Program-made: the position numbers and the translations under genes | The notes under the pieces: generated by a model | The model's database searches: none | Told to the model about the DNA's origin: nothing | Seen by the model: the letters and a program-made list of their open reading frames with translations, nothing else | IMG/VR virus record: IMGVR_UViG_3300029309_000010 | Coordinates: 1 to 64,000 of that record | Origin: a virus | Length of the DNA stretch: 64,000 bases | Strand: one strand, 5' to 3' | In this document: positions 25,961 through 35,857 of the stretch, in pieces | How the letters are laid out: each line of letters starts with the position of its first letter | Numbering within the stretch: position 1 is the stretch's first letter

Positions 25961-27081
25961 GTCACCTAGCAGAAGAATATGCAAAATCATGTGGTGTCAA
26001 AATAGGAAATCCTGTTTTAAAACCCCACTACTTTCCGATTATGTATGACAAATACATAACTATCCATAATGACAAAAAAGTTCAATCTAAAGAATATAAC
26101 ATGTGGCCCGATGTTATAGAGTTACTTAAATCTAAATTAAATGACATAAAGATTATACAGATTGGATCTCACGGAGAAGAAAGAATACAGGGTGTAGATG
26201 ATCATGTCCCAACAAACTCATTAAAACAATGCTCTTACATTATAAATAATTCTTTAGGTCATGTAGGTATTGATAGCGTCCCCGTGCATATAGCATCTGC
26301 ACTAGATAAACCTGTTGTTAGTATATATGCTCATACCTATGCTGATACCTGCAATCCCTTGTGGAATAAAAATTCTAAATTCATAACCATTGAATCTGAT
26401 CGAGGCGGTAAAAAGCCATCCTTTTCATTGGAAGAGCATCCTAAAACAATTAATTTTATTAAACCAGAAACTATAGCTCAAGCTGTGCTTGATGTATTAG
26501 ACATAAATAAAACAATAAAACACAAAACGATATACATCGGAGATAGATATACGAGTAATTTTGTAGAAGTGATACCCACAATTCAAACAAACGTAATAGC
26601 TCCCTTGATAGATGTTAGAATGGATTACGCTCATAACGAAAGCGTATTAGAAGGAATCCTACAGAAAAATGAAGTCGAGGTTACTACCAAAAAACCTATA
26701 AACGAAAATATTATAAGGTCTGGTAGAATTAAAAAAATTGTTTATCAGGCAGATTCTTTTGATCAAGATTTTTTAAAATTAATAAAGTCTTCTGGAATAT
26801 CTCACGTTATAATCTGCACATCTCAAAAAAATCTTGCAGAAGAAAGATCTAAAAATTTTGATACTTTGATAAACCATCTTGATCTGAAACATTTAATCAA
26901 CACTAATAAAAGTAAAGTAAATCATAAAGATCCAAGCTCTCTTAAAATAAAAAGCAATAAAAAAGTTGTTTGCGGAAACAAGATTTACGACAGTTTCTTT
27001 GATTTAAACAGCAGGAAAAACTTAGATCATTTTTTCATTGACCTAGAGTTCTTTAGGGTTTATACTGATTCAAATGAGTAA
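25957..27081 (+). CDS. C-terminal half of a GT9-like glycosyltransferase with an extra domain
   Basis: In the 374-residue product, residues 1-170 match the nucleotide-sugar half of GT9 enzymes: YITIHNDKKVQSKEYNMWPDV, IIQIGSHGEE, LGHVGIDSVPVHIASALDKPVV. The rest (NNIYIG-like strands, many Lys and Ile) is unknown. It starts in the stop codon of the preceding gene, whose C-terminus is the missing GT9 N-terminal half. This is either a split gene or an old frameshift with both parts kept. Confidence 0.7.
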   Translation: MSHLAEEYAKSCGVKIGNPVLKPHYFPIMYDKYITIHNDKKVQSKEYNMWPDVIELLKSKLNDIKIIQIGSHGEERIQGVDDHVPTNSLKQCSYIINNSLGHVGIDSVPVHIASALDKPVVSIYAHTYADTCNPLWNKNSKFITIESDRGGKKPSFSLEEHPKTINFIKPETIAQAVLDVLDINKTIKHKTIYIGDRYTSNFVEVIPTIQTNVIAPLIDVRMDYAHNESVLEGILQKNEVEVTTKKPINENIIRSGRIKKIVYQADSFDQDFLKLIKSSGISHVIICTSQKNLAEERSKNFDTLINHLDLKHLINTNKSKVNHKDPSSLKIKSNKKVVCGNKIYDSFFDLNSRKNLDHFFIDLEFFRVYTDSNE

Positions 27082-27844
27082 GAAAAAGATCTACGGACCA
27101 GATATCTACAAGCGTAACGAGCACGGATTGCTTGAGAATGTAGACTACGAATTTAATGAAGATGGCTCTGTAAACTGGAGAGCTATGATCAAGGAGGAGT
27201 TCTTATATCCAAACAAAGACTGGTTTGTCTCAAGAAAAAAAGATGTTCCTAATTCTGTAGAGGGCCTTTCTGATAAACAGCTTCTTATCATGCTTGGAGG
27301 CATCAAAGAGTTAGCTAAAATGAGAGGATACTCCACGGTAGCTTTTGATGTGACTCAGCCTTCAGATGGATATGTAACTGCTAAATGCACGATAAATTGG
27401 TATAAGAATTATGAGACACAAGATGAAGTCGCATACCAAGACTATGCTAATGCTACTCTTGCAAATACAGACAACTTCTGCGCTAAGTTCTTAGAAACAA
27501 TAGCTTGTAACCGAGCTTTTGTGCGTTGTGTTCGTAATTATCTAAATATCCACATTGTGGGTGCAGATGAGATTGATAAGTCAAAAGGCGCTAATAATTC
27601 AAACACCGTAGAACATGACTCTTCTAGTGATGCAGTAATGCTCCCTCTGACTCCTTCAGGGGCGCTACAGAAGGCTTTGGGAGATAAGTTGGGTGACAGC
27701 TCATTTGATAGCTTCAAGACGTTTCTGAGGCAACTGTGGAAGGATGATTCCTACAGGAATGAAGACGCAAAGGATTGGTCTTCTTATGAGGATCTACCCG
27801 CAAAAGAATGTAGAAAAATAATTTCTATAATAAAGAAATTATAA
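27074..27844 (+). CDS. Possible single-strand annealing (Rad52/Erf-type) protein
   Basis: The 256-residue protein has NFCAKFLETIACNRAFVRCVRNYLNIHIVGADEI, resembling the helix with conserved Arg/Ala that ends the core of Rad52/Erf/Sak annealing proteins, and VTAKCTINWY, a preceding beta strand. A linker (SSSDAVMLPLTPSG) leads to a C-terminal helical domain with DDSYRNEDAKDW. It follows the SSB candidate with sugar genes between, so a recombination role is plausible. The assignment is tentative. Confidence 0.4.
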   Translation: MSKKKIYGPDIYKRNEHGLLENVDYEFNEDGSVNWRAMIKEEFLYPNKDWFVSRKKDVPNSVEGLSDKQLLIMLGGIKELAKMRGYSTVAFDVTQPSDGYVTAKCTINWYKNYETQDEVAYQDYANATLANTDNFCAKFLETIACNRAFVRCVRNYLNIHIVGADEIDKSKGANNSNTVEHDSSSDAVMLPLTPSGALQKALGDKLGDSSFDSFKTFLRQLWKDDSYRNEDAKDWSSYEDLPAKECRKIISIIKKL

Positions 27845-30442
27845 TCCCAGTCTATTTCTCTGAGAGGCTGACAATAGAGTTGGTATACTAGATTTTGGAG
27901 TAAGTGCCTCCATACCCTGAACCAATAAGAAATTTTGGTCTGGTGGTATAATCTTTATTGTAGACTCATCTATAGTTGTTCTAACCCCATTAGAGGTAAT
28001 AGATATGGATATTCCATTTATAGTCGGTTTAAATTTAGGAATTTGAAGACCGTAAACTGTCCTGCTTGATGATTTTGGAATATCTAAAACATCATTAAAT
28101 TTTCCTCTAATAGATTGCAACACTTTCATCTCTGCGGTTGAACCAGACAAACTAGATAGTGTTAATTTATTTAAAATACTGTGAGGTGGTGATTCTACAG
28201 ATTTAAATATTAAATCAAACCTGTCACTAAGGTCGATATTTTGTTGTGCTCCAGTTGAAGATGCTGCTATATCATCATCTTCTTTTTCTTCTCCTTCTTC
28301 ATCATCTTTAACAACTCTTGTTTTGCTTCTTCTAAAATTTAACTTTATTGTATTTTTTGTCTCAGTGGCTTTTTTGTAGTAACCGTTAGATTTTAATACC
28401 AGAGCCATTATAGCATCCACCATATCTTTTTCTTTTTCAAATCCCAATTCTCCACCAGTTGCAATAGGGCCTCCTAAAAATAAATCATTATGGTGTTCAA
28501 AAAATTCAAAACTTTGAGTTATGAATGTATTGTAATCAACCTTATCTTGAACTTTAGCTCTATCATTGACTGGATTTGCTTTTTTAAGCTTAGGCAATGC
28601 TCTTATACCTATAAAATAATTATTATGGACACTCACAGCTGGAGTAACTCCCTTTTTTCCTTGTGTTAATTCAGCGAGCTTGTTAATTTTTGGATCTAAA
28701 TCTTTATCTAAAAGCTTAAACATACTGGATATAGGTTCCAATTCATCATGGTTTGATATTTTATCATCTCCATTAAAAGGCCCTAAAACATCAATACCAT
28801 TTTTGTTATCAAAGCTCATTCTATCAGCTTTGTATTTAGAGTAACCATTTGATATATAAATACCACCAGCTATTGAAAAGTAAGTTTCTAGAAAAGGATG
28901 TAGTGCTGTTTCCTTTGCTTTAGGCATGGGTTTGGTGGCTCTATTTTTTAAATGGAAATATTTAAACTTATTGGTTATTCTGTTAGCTGGCACTTTTTTA
29001 TTTTCATCATTTTCGTCAATTACTTTTAGCTTTGTTTTTAACGCTTGGTCTTTTGCAGCTTGTTTAGTAGGGTCATCATATATAGTTAATAGTCTCGCAA
29101 AATCCTCTAGATCAAGTCTTGCATATGGCCTCAACTCAACTATGTCTTCTGCGCCTTTGCGGACTAGTGCTATTAGTCCTTTGTCATCTTCAAATTCTTC
29201 AAGATATAAATTATTTACATTAAATGGGCCATTTTCCTCTAAATCATTTTCTTCGAAATAATCTTCGAACTTCGCCTCTGGGTAATCACCTGATGCAAAA
29301 ATAGACATCAAATATGTAAATTTGTTAAAGACTTCTTCGCTTTCATTTTGATCAAAAATGCTGAAGTAAGCACCCATAACAATTCTACTGCACTTTTGTT
29401 GTAATAAAGGTTTAGCATTATCATCATCCTCTTCTCCCTCTTTTTTAAGTCTTTCAAATCTAACTCTTTTTAAAAATACTGATTTTAAACGATCATCCCC
29501 ATCAGATGATTCTGAACCCCGATCTTTTTCAGAGGTTCCACTGTAGCTATTTACAATCTTGTTAGATAATTTGCTTTCTGAGAAAGAAGCGTTAAGAATA
29601 TTAGGGTCATTGGTTTCTGTGAAATTTTCTATTTCAAGCTGGCTAGCTATACTGGTATTTATAAATTTTATAATTCCAGTGTCAGGGTCAGTAAACCAAA
29701 AGTAACCTAGATAACTAGCTATTGTTGAAACTACACTATTTAAAGTCCCGCTTGCTTCAAATAACACATCCTTTTCATTTTCATCTGGCAAACCCTCTAT
29801 TCCAAGACCAGCCAAATTAATTATTTTTTTAAAGTCTCCTAAATTATATCCGAACTTTAAATCATACTGTGATAAATCAGGCTGGCTTTTGTATTGCGCT
29901 GAAACAAAATCTGTATTCAAAGATAGTTTTTCTATCAGCTCTTTGTTATTATAAACTAAATTCATTTTAACGCCTTTTTCAGTCGATGCTGACTCTGCAT
30001 TAAATATTCTACCAGCTTCTATTATTGATCCATTTCTTTTTGGTTCCAAAACTTGAAACGAATCTAAGGGACTATTTGAAACTTCTGAATAAAAAGGCAT
30101 CCCTCCTTCGAAATTCAGACCTCCCTCTGGTCCTAAATGCATTCCCCTTAAAAGAACTATATAAGAATTTAAAATTAAAGATGTCCTATCTACATACTTT
30201 CTAGATATTGTTTTTTTAGTTGGATCAGAAGATTTTGTGATTTGAGTGCATATGAATCTACTCATCATTTTTGAAATATTTTCATTAGAAAAATCATTTA
30301 CCTCTCCTAGATCTCCAATGACTATTCCTAAATCTTCTCCAGTTTGAATTTTTTTAGGATTTAAAACTGACCTAATTGATGCTGAATGACCACCTCCAGA
30401 ATTAGTAAAATTTAATTCTATATTTGTTATAGACTCACTCAT
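27839..30442 (-). CDS. Large distal tail protein, hub-like candidate
   Basis: The 867-residue protein begins MSESITNIELNFTNSGGG. Residues 200-300 contain SQYDLKFGYNLGDFKKIINLAG and LGYFWFTDPDTGIIKFIN, reminiscent of tail hub proteins that cap the tube. Charged loops (GEEKEDDD) occur late. It is the last gene of the leftward morphogenesis block, the usual place for tail-tip genes. Its stop overlaps the convergent gene by six bases. Confidence 0.55.
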   Translation of the reverse strand: MSESITNIELNFTNSGGGHSASIRSVLNPKKIQTGEDLGIVIGDLGEVNDFSNENISKMMSRFICTQITKSSDPTKKTISRKYVDRTSLILNSYIVLLRGMHLGPEGGLNFEGGMPFYSEVSNSPLDSFQVLEPKRNGSIIEAGRIFNAESASTEKGVKMNLVYNNKELIEKLSLNTDFVSAQYKSQPDLSQYDLKFGYNLGDFKKIINLAGLGIEGLPDENEKDVLFEASGTLNSVVSTIASYLGYFWFTDPDTGIIKFINTSIASQLEIENFTETNDPNILNASFSESKLSNKIVNSYSGTSEKDRGSESSDGDDRLKSVFLKRVRFERLKKEGEEDDDNAKPLLQQKCSRIVMGAYFSIFDQNESEEVFNKFTYLMSIFASGDYPEAKFEDYFEENDLEENGPFNVNNLYLEEFEDDKGLIALVRKGAEDIVELRPYARLDLEDFARLLTIYDDPTKQAAKDQALKTKLKVIDENDENKKVPANRITNKFKYFHLKNRATKPMPKAKETALHPFLETYFSIAGGIYISNGYSKYKADRMSFDNKNGIDVLGPFNGDDKISNHDELEPISSMFKLLDKDLDPKINKLAELTQGKKGVTPAVSVHNNYFIGIRALPKLKKANPVNDRAKVQDKVDYNTFITQSFEFFEHHNDLFLGGPIATGGELGFEKEKDMVDAIMALVLKSNGYYKKATETKNTIKLNFRRSKTRVVKDDEEGEEKEDDDIAASSTGAQQNIDLSDRFDLIFKSVESPPHSILNKLTLSSLSGSTAEMKVLQSIRGKFNDVLDIPKSSSRTVYGLQIPKFKPTINGISISITSNGVRTTIDESTIKIIPPDQNFLLVQGMEALTPKSSIPTLLSASQRNRLGL

Positions 30443-31284
30443 AATATTAGATTTTCTACTTTTGATGTAACTTCAAAGTTTGGTCCAGCTATTCCTCCAC
30501 TAATTAAACATGGTTTTCCTTCTTGTATAATATTTACACCTGTATACAGCTCTAGATAACTAGATGGAAGTTCAACCATTCCATTTATATAGAAATTAGT
30601 TCTACCCTCTATAAAACCTGATCCAGTTAGATCAGGCGATGAACCTGTTATTGAGTTAGATCTAAATCGTTTCTTGTAAGCTGTGTAAACAAAATTTGAT
30701 TTGTTATCTGCTGTGACAATACCATTAGCCGTAGCAGAATTATTAAACAAGGGAGTTTTAACAGTGGCGGCTTCAACCCCAACACCATCACCAGAGTAAA
30801 CTTTTTGACCATTTAAAAAATAGTCCATGTCTTCAAATATATAGTCACTGCCTATGGCAGAGTTAATGCTAGCTACTAAAGTTTGTCCAAAATCACCACG
30901 CGCAGCTATCATCGCAGATCCTGAAATTATATTATATAAAATATTTGAAGTAGATTTCGCAGGGACAGTGTTGTGAAAAAATACTCTATTAATATCAATT
31001 ATGTCTGCTTCTGTTCCTTTCACAAAATAATCACCAGTATTAATTTGATAGGATATTTCATTTGCAGCTTGTCCAGTTATAGGGACTTCTTGTAAAAGAG
31101 TTTGTGAGTTCAGGCTTAATTGCAATCTTTTGTCACCCGTAGAATTTGCCCTATCATAATAAAATAAACCAGCGCTACCAACAGCTTCTCTGTTTAGCTC
31201 TAAAAAATTATCTGTGTGGAAAAAATCAGAGGAACATCCTGATAAACTACTCTCTCCAGTAAAAATTACAGAATCATATATCAT
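30439..31284 (-). CDS. Distal tail structural protein
   Basis: The 281-residue protein is rich in Ser, Asn and Gly with repeated TG/SG turns (VPITGQAANEISYQINTG, SITGSSPDLTGSGFIEGRTN), typical of phage fibre or tip proteins. It overlaps both neighbours by four bases. No enzymatic motif is visible. Its exact role in the tail is not clear. Confidence 0.6.
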   Translation of the reverse strand: MIYDSVIFTGESSLSGCSSDFFHTDNFLELNREAVGSAGLFYYDRANSTGDKRLQLSLNSQTLLQEVPITGQAANEISYQINTGDYFVKGTEADIIDINRVFFHNTVPAKSTSNILYNIISGSAMIAARGDFGQTLVASINSAIGSDYIFEDMDYFLNGQKVYSGDGVGVEAATVKTPLFNNSATANGIVTADNKSNFVYTAYKKRFRSNSITGSSPDLTGSGFIEGRTNFYINGMVELPSSYLELYTGVNIIQEGKPCLISGGIAGPNFEVTSKVENLIL

Positions 31285-32705
31285 GGCCTACCTCCTAAGT
31301 AATAAATATAGTCTTTTTTAAACTTTTCAGAATTTACACCGAGAACTATTCCAGAGCTACTAATCGCAGGTGTATTTACTATGGTTTCATACAAAGGTTC
31401 TTGCAAAACCCCGCTAACCCTACTTAAAGCACCCACCTGCATTTTTGAACCAAATAGCTTTACAGCTATGCTCTCCGACCCAGATATTCCTCTATGCTCT
31501 GAAAATTCTTGAACTGCTCCATCTACATCTCTTAATCCTAAAGTTGCAAATGCATCGTCTCCAGTAGGTAGATATTGAAGTGTTCCATCTGGTTTCAAAT
31601 ATCCCACCTCTTCTTTTACAAATGTCTTAATACCACTAGCTGATAAATTGTTATCAAAAGATCTATATATAAAATACCTATCTCCTTCTCCAGTGTTTAC
31701 ACTGCTGGAGTTAAAGAAGTTTCCTGTTAACATATCTCTACCCGTAGCAAAATCAATGTCTCCTGTTATTTCATATCTATATCCTGTTATGCCAGTTTGA
31801 TATACTGTTGTTTGGCTATATCCAGTTATTCTCTTTTCTGTCTGCTCAGATGTAGATGACTCAGAGTAATCTCCTATCATTCCACTACCCAAAGCAAACA
31901 TTGCTGATGGTGACGCATATCCAGAAACTAAAGCAAAAGAATTCAAACTAACATTTGATGCTCCAGATTTAAAATATTGCGCCTGATCAACTTCAAGTGT
32001 GCCATTATTAGATGGCCTTTCTATAGGCGACCCACCTAGATAAAATCCTGTATTACTTGAGATAGCGGAGGTGTCTACAAAGAACTCATCTTTTTGTATT
32101 TTGTTATTTAAGTAATCATACCTACACATTGAAAGCTGATTTGATCCAATAGAAAAAGATACCAAGTTTCTCTTAGATAACTCTAAAGAACTAGATGTAT
32201 ATATAAAATCACCCTGCTGATTAAATCCTTGATAAAAAAGCTTGCCTCTATCTGTTACTCCAAAATTATAACCTTTTGCTCCAGTTATAACATTTCCATT
32301 TATGGAAGTTGATGTTTTTTCTAATGATCCAAATAAAACACAGTTTTCTACGTTTGTATTAAAATCAAAATCAATAATAACAGATTGATTTGAATACGGC
32401 AAATTACTTGTTCCTGTTACTTTTATATTAGAACCAGTTAAATTTGCGCTATCTTCTTTTAATATAGTTCCAGTTGCAAATTTTTTAGATGAAGCTGGCG
32501 TTGATCCAAAAGCAATAAATATACCACTATATAATCCAGTATCTTTTGATGGCTCAGAATTTTCTATAACACTAAAATTTAATGTGCTTATCTGCCTGTT
32601 TCCCAAGTGTCTTCCACTCATTCCAGAAAATTCATAATGAATCAAGAGTCTTTCACTGCCTCCGAAAGACTCCTGCATTGCATATTGTATACCTGACTGA
32701 CTCAT
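31281..32705 (-). CDS. Distal tail or fibre protein
   Basis: The start at ATG 32705 (MSQSGIQYAMQESFGG) gives 474 residues and sits one base past the upstream stop (TAATATG). A frame from 32747 would overlap the upstream gene by 41 bases. The protein has many SG/TG turns and a lectin-like beta composition (GNVITGAKGYNFGVTDRG). It is probably part of the tail tip or receptor-binding apparatus. Confidence 0.6.
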   Translation of the reverse strand: MSQSGIQYAMQESFGGSERLLIHYEFSGMSGRHLGNRQISTLNFSVIENSEPSKDTGLYSGIFIAFGSTPASSKKFATGTILKEDSANLTGSNIKVTGTSNLPYSNQSVIIDFDFNTNVENCVLFGSLEKTSTSINGNVITGAKGYNFGVTDRGKLFYQGFNQQGDFIYTSSSLELSKRNLVSFSIGSNQLSMCRYDYLNNKIQKDEFFVDTSAISSNTGFYLGGSPIERPSNNGTLEVDQAQYFKSGASNVSLNSFALVSGYASPSAMFALGSGMIGDYSESSTSEQTEKRITGYSQTTVYQTGITGYRYEITGDIDFATGRDMLTGNFFNSSSVNTGEGDRYFIYRSFDNNLSASGIKTFVKEEVGYLKPDGTLQYLPTGDDAFATLGLRDVDGAVQEFSEHRGISGSESIAVKLFGSKMQVGALSRVSGVLQEPLYETIVNTPAISSSGIVLGVNSEKFKKDYIYYLGGRP

Positions 32706-32706
32706 A

Positions 32707-34296
32707 TTAATAATATCTACTTGTGTTAAATGATATAGTATCATCATTTAGAGTGCTGCTTTCACTAAAGGTAAATATCCCCGTCAGATGACCGCTTATT
32801 ACTTCTTTCAACTTATCTAAATTGCCAGTATCACCTTCACAATTTGCGGATACTTGAAATTCACCAGCTGTCCTATTGTTTATTTTTTGTTTAGCGAAAC
32901 CACCTAAACTTGGAACAATCCCGCTTAACTCAAGTGGTTTTTTGTCAGTTATAGAAACTTTAAGTCCAGATAATGTTCCAGAAGACAAATCAACTCTATT
33001 GTCAAACTGAACTTCATATGTTATAGAGCTTTGGCTAGGTTTTTTATTTATACTTCTAGATAAAGGCTCTGGATTAATATAGTCTCCACTAATGTGATAT
33101 CCAGTAGCATCTCCAGTAAAGTCTTGTAAAGCCTCTACTGCTAAATTTAAAAATCCAGAACCCACAGATAACCCACTAAATTGTTCGTCTACTTGTAAAA
33201 ATCTACTACCAGTAGCTGGATCACCAGTTCCTAATACATCAAAAGGAGAATTGTATATAAATTCACCATTTACTGTTACATTTACTTTTGAGCTATCTTT
33301 GCTCGCTGAAACAGAAGAAGATCTCTTATGTAATACGTTCCCAACTTGATCAATATTTTCTGGATCAGAAAAAACATAATTAAAATCAACTTTATTCGCT
33401 CCGCTGTCTATTGTAAAAGATGCTGTTTTAGGTCCTCTCTCTATAAAGGTATAAGCACCACTTTCATAATTTGATAAAGATGAAGCTACAGAATTTATCG
33501 CTAATTCTGTTGCTTGAGTTGCTGTGAAAGCCCCTGTATCTATTAACCCATCGTTTTTGACAGCTCCCATGTTCCCCTGAACACTCGCTGTAACATTAAC
33601 AGTTATACCATTTTCTTTCTCAAATGCTATTTGAGTATTTGAAGTTAAAATACCCTCTGCACCACTTCTAGTGTTGTATTTATATACTTCTGATATCTCA
33701 TATGAGCTTTGAGCCTTATCTATATTCTCTGATCTAGAAGTTAAATAACCTGTTTGCCCAGTCAAAAATAAAGATAAATTTTGATATCCTCCAATTCTTG
33801 AGTTTACAAAATTTCTAGCATTCAAAAGGGCATCATTTCCATCTACCTTCAATCCTTTTGCTGACACCCTATGAGAAGCTTCAACTACATTTCCATCAGA
33901 CTCACTGAATGACCAAGTATCAATTGGGTCTGATATTCCAAAAAACTCAGAAAATGTTCCAGAACTATATGATTGAAAATTAACAGAATAAGGTAATACG
34001 GTTGTTAAGTCTGAATCTGAAAAAGAAATTGATTGAGGTTTTGATTTTAAAAAAACTTTATCTTCTACTGAGTTTGATATTGTTAATGTTTCAAAAGTTG
34101 ATAAAAGACCACTAATCATTTGCATTTTTTGCAAATCTAATGCTTTTAAATCTTCACCAGTTAAATTTCCAACTAATTCTATCGAGTCAACAAAGTTGTC
34201 TACTTTTCCTTTGGCATAGACAGGCTCTACTCCCTGACCAACAAATGGAATTGGCTTTGGGAAACTATAAGATCCATATGTAATTGATTCAGACAT
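32707..34296 (-). CDS. Tail structural protein
   Basis: The 529-residue protein begins MSESITYGSYSFPKPIPFVGQG and has SGLKVSITDKKPLELSGIVPS and many short beta segments with TG/SG turns. The opening MSESIT is shared with the 867-residue protein. It lies between two other tail genes and abuts both. A distal tail (Dit-like) or baseplate role is likely. Confidence 0.55.
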   Translation of the reverse strand: MSESITYGSYSFPKPIPFVGQGVEPVYAKGKVDNFVDSIELVGNLTGEDLKALDLQKMQMISGLLSTFETLTISNSVEDKVFLKSKPQSISFSDSDLTTVLPYSVNFQSYSSGTFSEFFGISDPIDTWSFSESDGNVVEASHRVSAKGLKVDGNDALLNARNFVNSRIGGYQNLSLFLTGQTGYLTSRSENIDKAQSSYEISEVYKYNTRSGAEGILTSNTQIAFEKENGITVNVTASVQGNMGAVKNDGLIDTGAFTATQATELAINSVASSLSNYESGAYTFIERGPKTASFTIDSGANKVDFNYVFSDPENIDQVGNVLHKRSSSVSASKDSSKVNVTVNGEFIYNSPFDVLGTGDPATGSRFLQVDEQFSGLSVGSGFLNLAVEALQDFTGDATGYHISGDYINPEPLSRSINKKPSQSSITYEVQFDNRVDLSSGTLSGLKVSITDKKPLELSGIVPSLGGFAKQKINNRTAGEFQVSANCEGDTGNLDKLKEVISGHLTGIFTFSESSTLNDDTISFNTSRYY

Positions 34297-35843
34297 TATG
34301 CATCTAAAAATAAATAATTTATAGTTCTAGTAGCAGAACCCTCTCCTAAATTAACCGAAAAAACATCTGAAGTTATATGAATAATGTTTTCATCTACTAA
34401 TTCATTTAAAGATGATGTTTTTGATTCTAATATTTCTTTCGCTCTATTTATTCCAGCAGTTTGACTAACAACTGCATCTGCCCTAACGGTCGCTTTTCCT
34501 ACAGTTTTTAAATTACTCTGGACTATTTGATCTTCAAGAGTTTCCAAAGCAAGGAATTTATCTATTCTTTTTATTTGGTGATTTTTAGTTAAAGTCTTTT
34601 TTAATTTCAGCAAGCCATCATCTGTAGAATTATATGAATCATCAGTAGTAAATACAACTGACTCATTTATTTTCCCATCTGATTTTAAAAAACTAGTTTG
34701 TCTGCTTTTTTCAAAATATGGAACTGTAGGGTGGAATAGTCTTTGTATCTTATCTATGTAGGTAGTATTTTCATTTATCCAAGACTGCCTAGAGTTTTTA
34801 AATTTTTCCAAAATATTTTTTCCATTAGAATTATATTCTACACTTAAAGTAAACTCATTAAATTTTCCTTTCTTTACTTTTTGACCAGAATAATCAATAA
34901 TATCTGATTGAGATTTTCTTGGGTCAGTAGAAAATGAAATGCTTAAATTAGCTTTGGTGTTATCTCTAGAGATACCTTTTGTTATAGAAAACGGAGTTCC
35001 AAATTCAGCTTCTTCTTCTGATATTTTTAGATCAATGATTGCAGATATGGCTTTAGATAAAATATTTTCAGAATCTAATCTAAGAGCTGTTAAATCTATA
35101 TTAAATATTTTTGTTAAAAATCCTTTATCATCAATTTGCAAATTTACAGTTTCTTTTTTTCCTACATTTAGAGTCTGATTAATAAAGGAAGTGTCTATTT
35201 TCTCAGATAAAGAAACACTTAAATTAATAAGATCATAAGTTTCTGTAATTATTCCTCTAAAGTCTTTATCTATTGTTGCATTTTCTGATATACCATCTTG
35301 CTGAAATCCAAAGTTTGGTCTATTAGCAAAATAATAATTAGTTAAAAATGTTTTAGCATTATTTAAAAATTGATCTCCAGCCTCTTGTTTATATTGTATA
35401 CTAATATTTCTATTGGAGCTGTAATCTGGCCCACTCCTAGAAAAATCATACGATTCAGAAAAGTTTTCTAAAGCATGTGGGTTTGGTATGAATTTAGCGA
35501 ATTGAGTCCCTGCATATCCATCTAACCTTCTAGATTCTTCTATAGAAATATTAACATTCTCTGATCCGACTAAAGATCCTGCCTCAAAATTGTAAGATGT
35601 TATTCTCCCATTTAAATATTCATCTGCTCCTATTCTGGCTGTTATGTTTTGTCTGTTGTAAACACTTGAAATAGCGTCTCTTCCTTTTAATAATGTCGTA
35701 TCATTTTTTACTACATTAATGTCAGATATATTAATTACATAATTACCTACTACATTATAAGAAAACAATTCCTCTGTATTTAAATAATTGTAACTTATCT
35801 CAACAGATGAGGATAATACATTTGTTACTATTAGTGAGGACAT
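34296..35843 (-). CDS. Tail structural protein next to the tape measure
   Basis: The 515-residue protein begins MSSLIVTNVLSSSVEISYNYLNTEEL and is rich in Ser, Asn, Ile and Lys. It lies directly downstream of the tape measure gene, where phages encode distal-tail (Dit) proteins that connect the tube to the tip. No family motif is recognised; the call is from position and composition. Confidence 0.55.
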   Translation of the reverse strand: MSSLIVTNVLSSSVEISYNYLNTEELFSYNVVGNYVINISDINVVKNDTTLLKGRDAISSVYNRQNITARIGADEYLNGRITSYNFEAGSLVGSENVNISIEESRRLDGYAGTQFAKFIPNPHALENFSESYDFSRSGPDYSSNRNISIQYKQEAGDQFLNNAKTFLTNYYFANRPNFGFQQDGISENATIDKDFRGIITETYDLINLSVSLSEKIDTSFINQTLNVGKKETVNLQIDDKGFLTKIFNIDLTALRLDSENILSKAISAIIDLKISEEEAEFGTPFSITKGISRDNTKANLSISFSTDPRKSQSDIIDYSGQKVKKGKFNEFTLSVEYNSNGKNILEKFKNSRQSWINENTTYIDKIQRLFHPTVPYFEKSRQTSFLKSDGKINESVVFTTDDSYNSTDDGLLKLKKTLTKNHQIKRIDKFLALETLEDQIVQSNLKTVGKATVRADAVVSQTAGINRAKEILESKTSSLNELVDENIIHITSDVFSVNLGEGSATRTINYLFLDA

Positions 35844-35857
35844 TTTTATTTATGATA

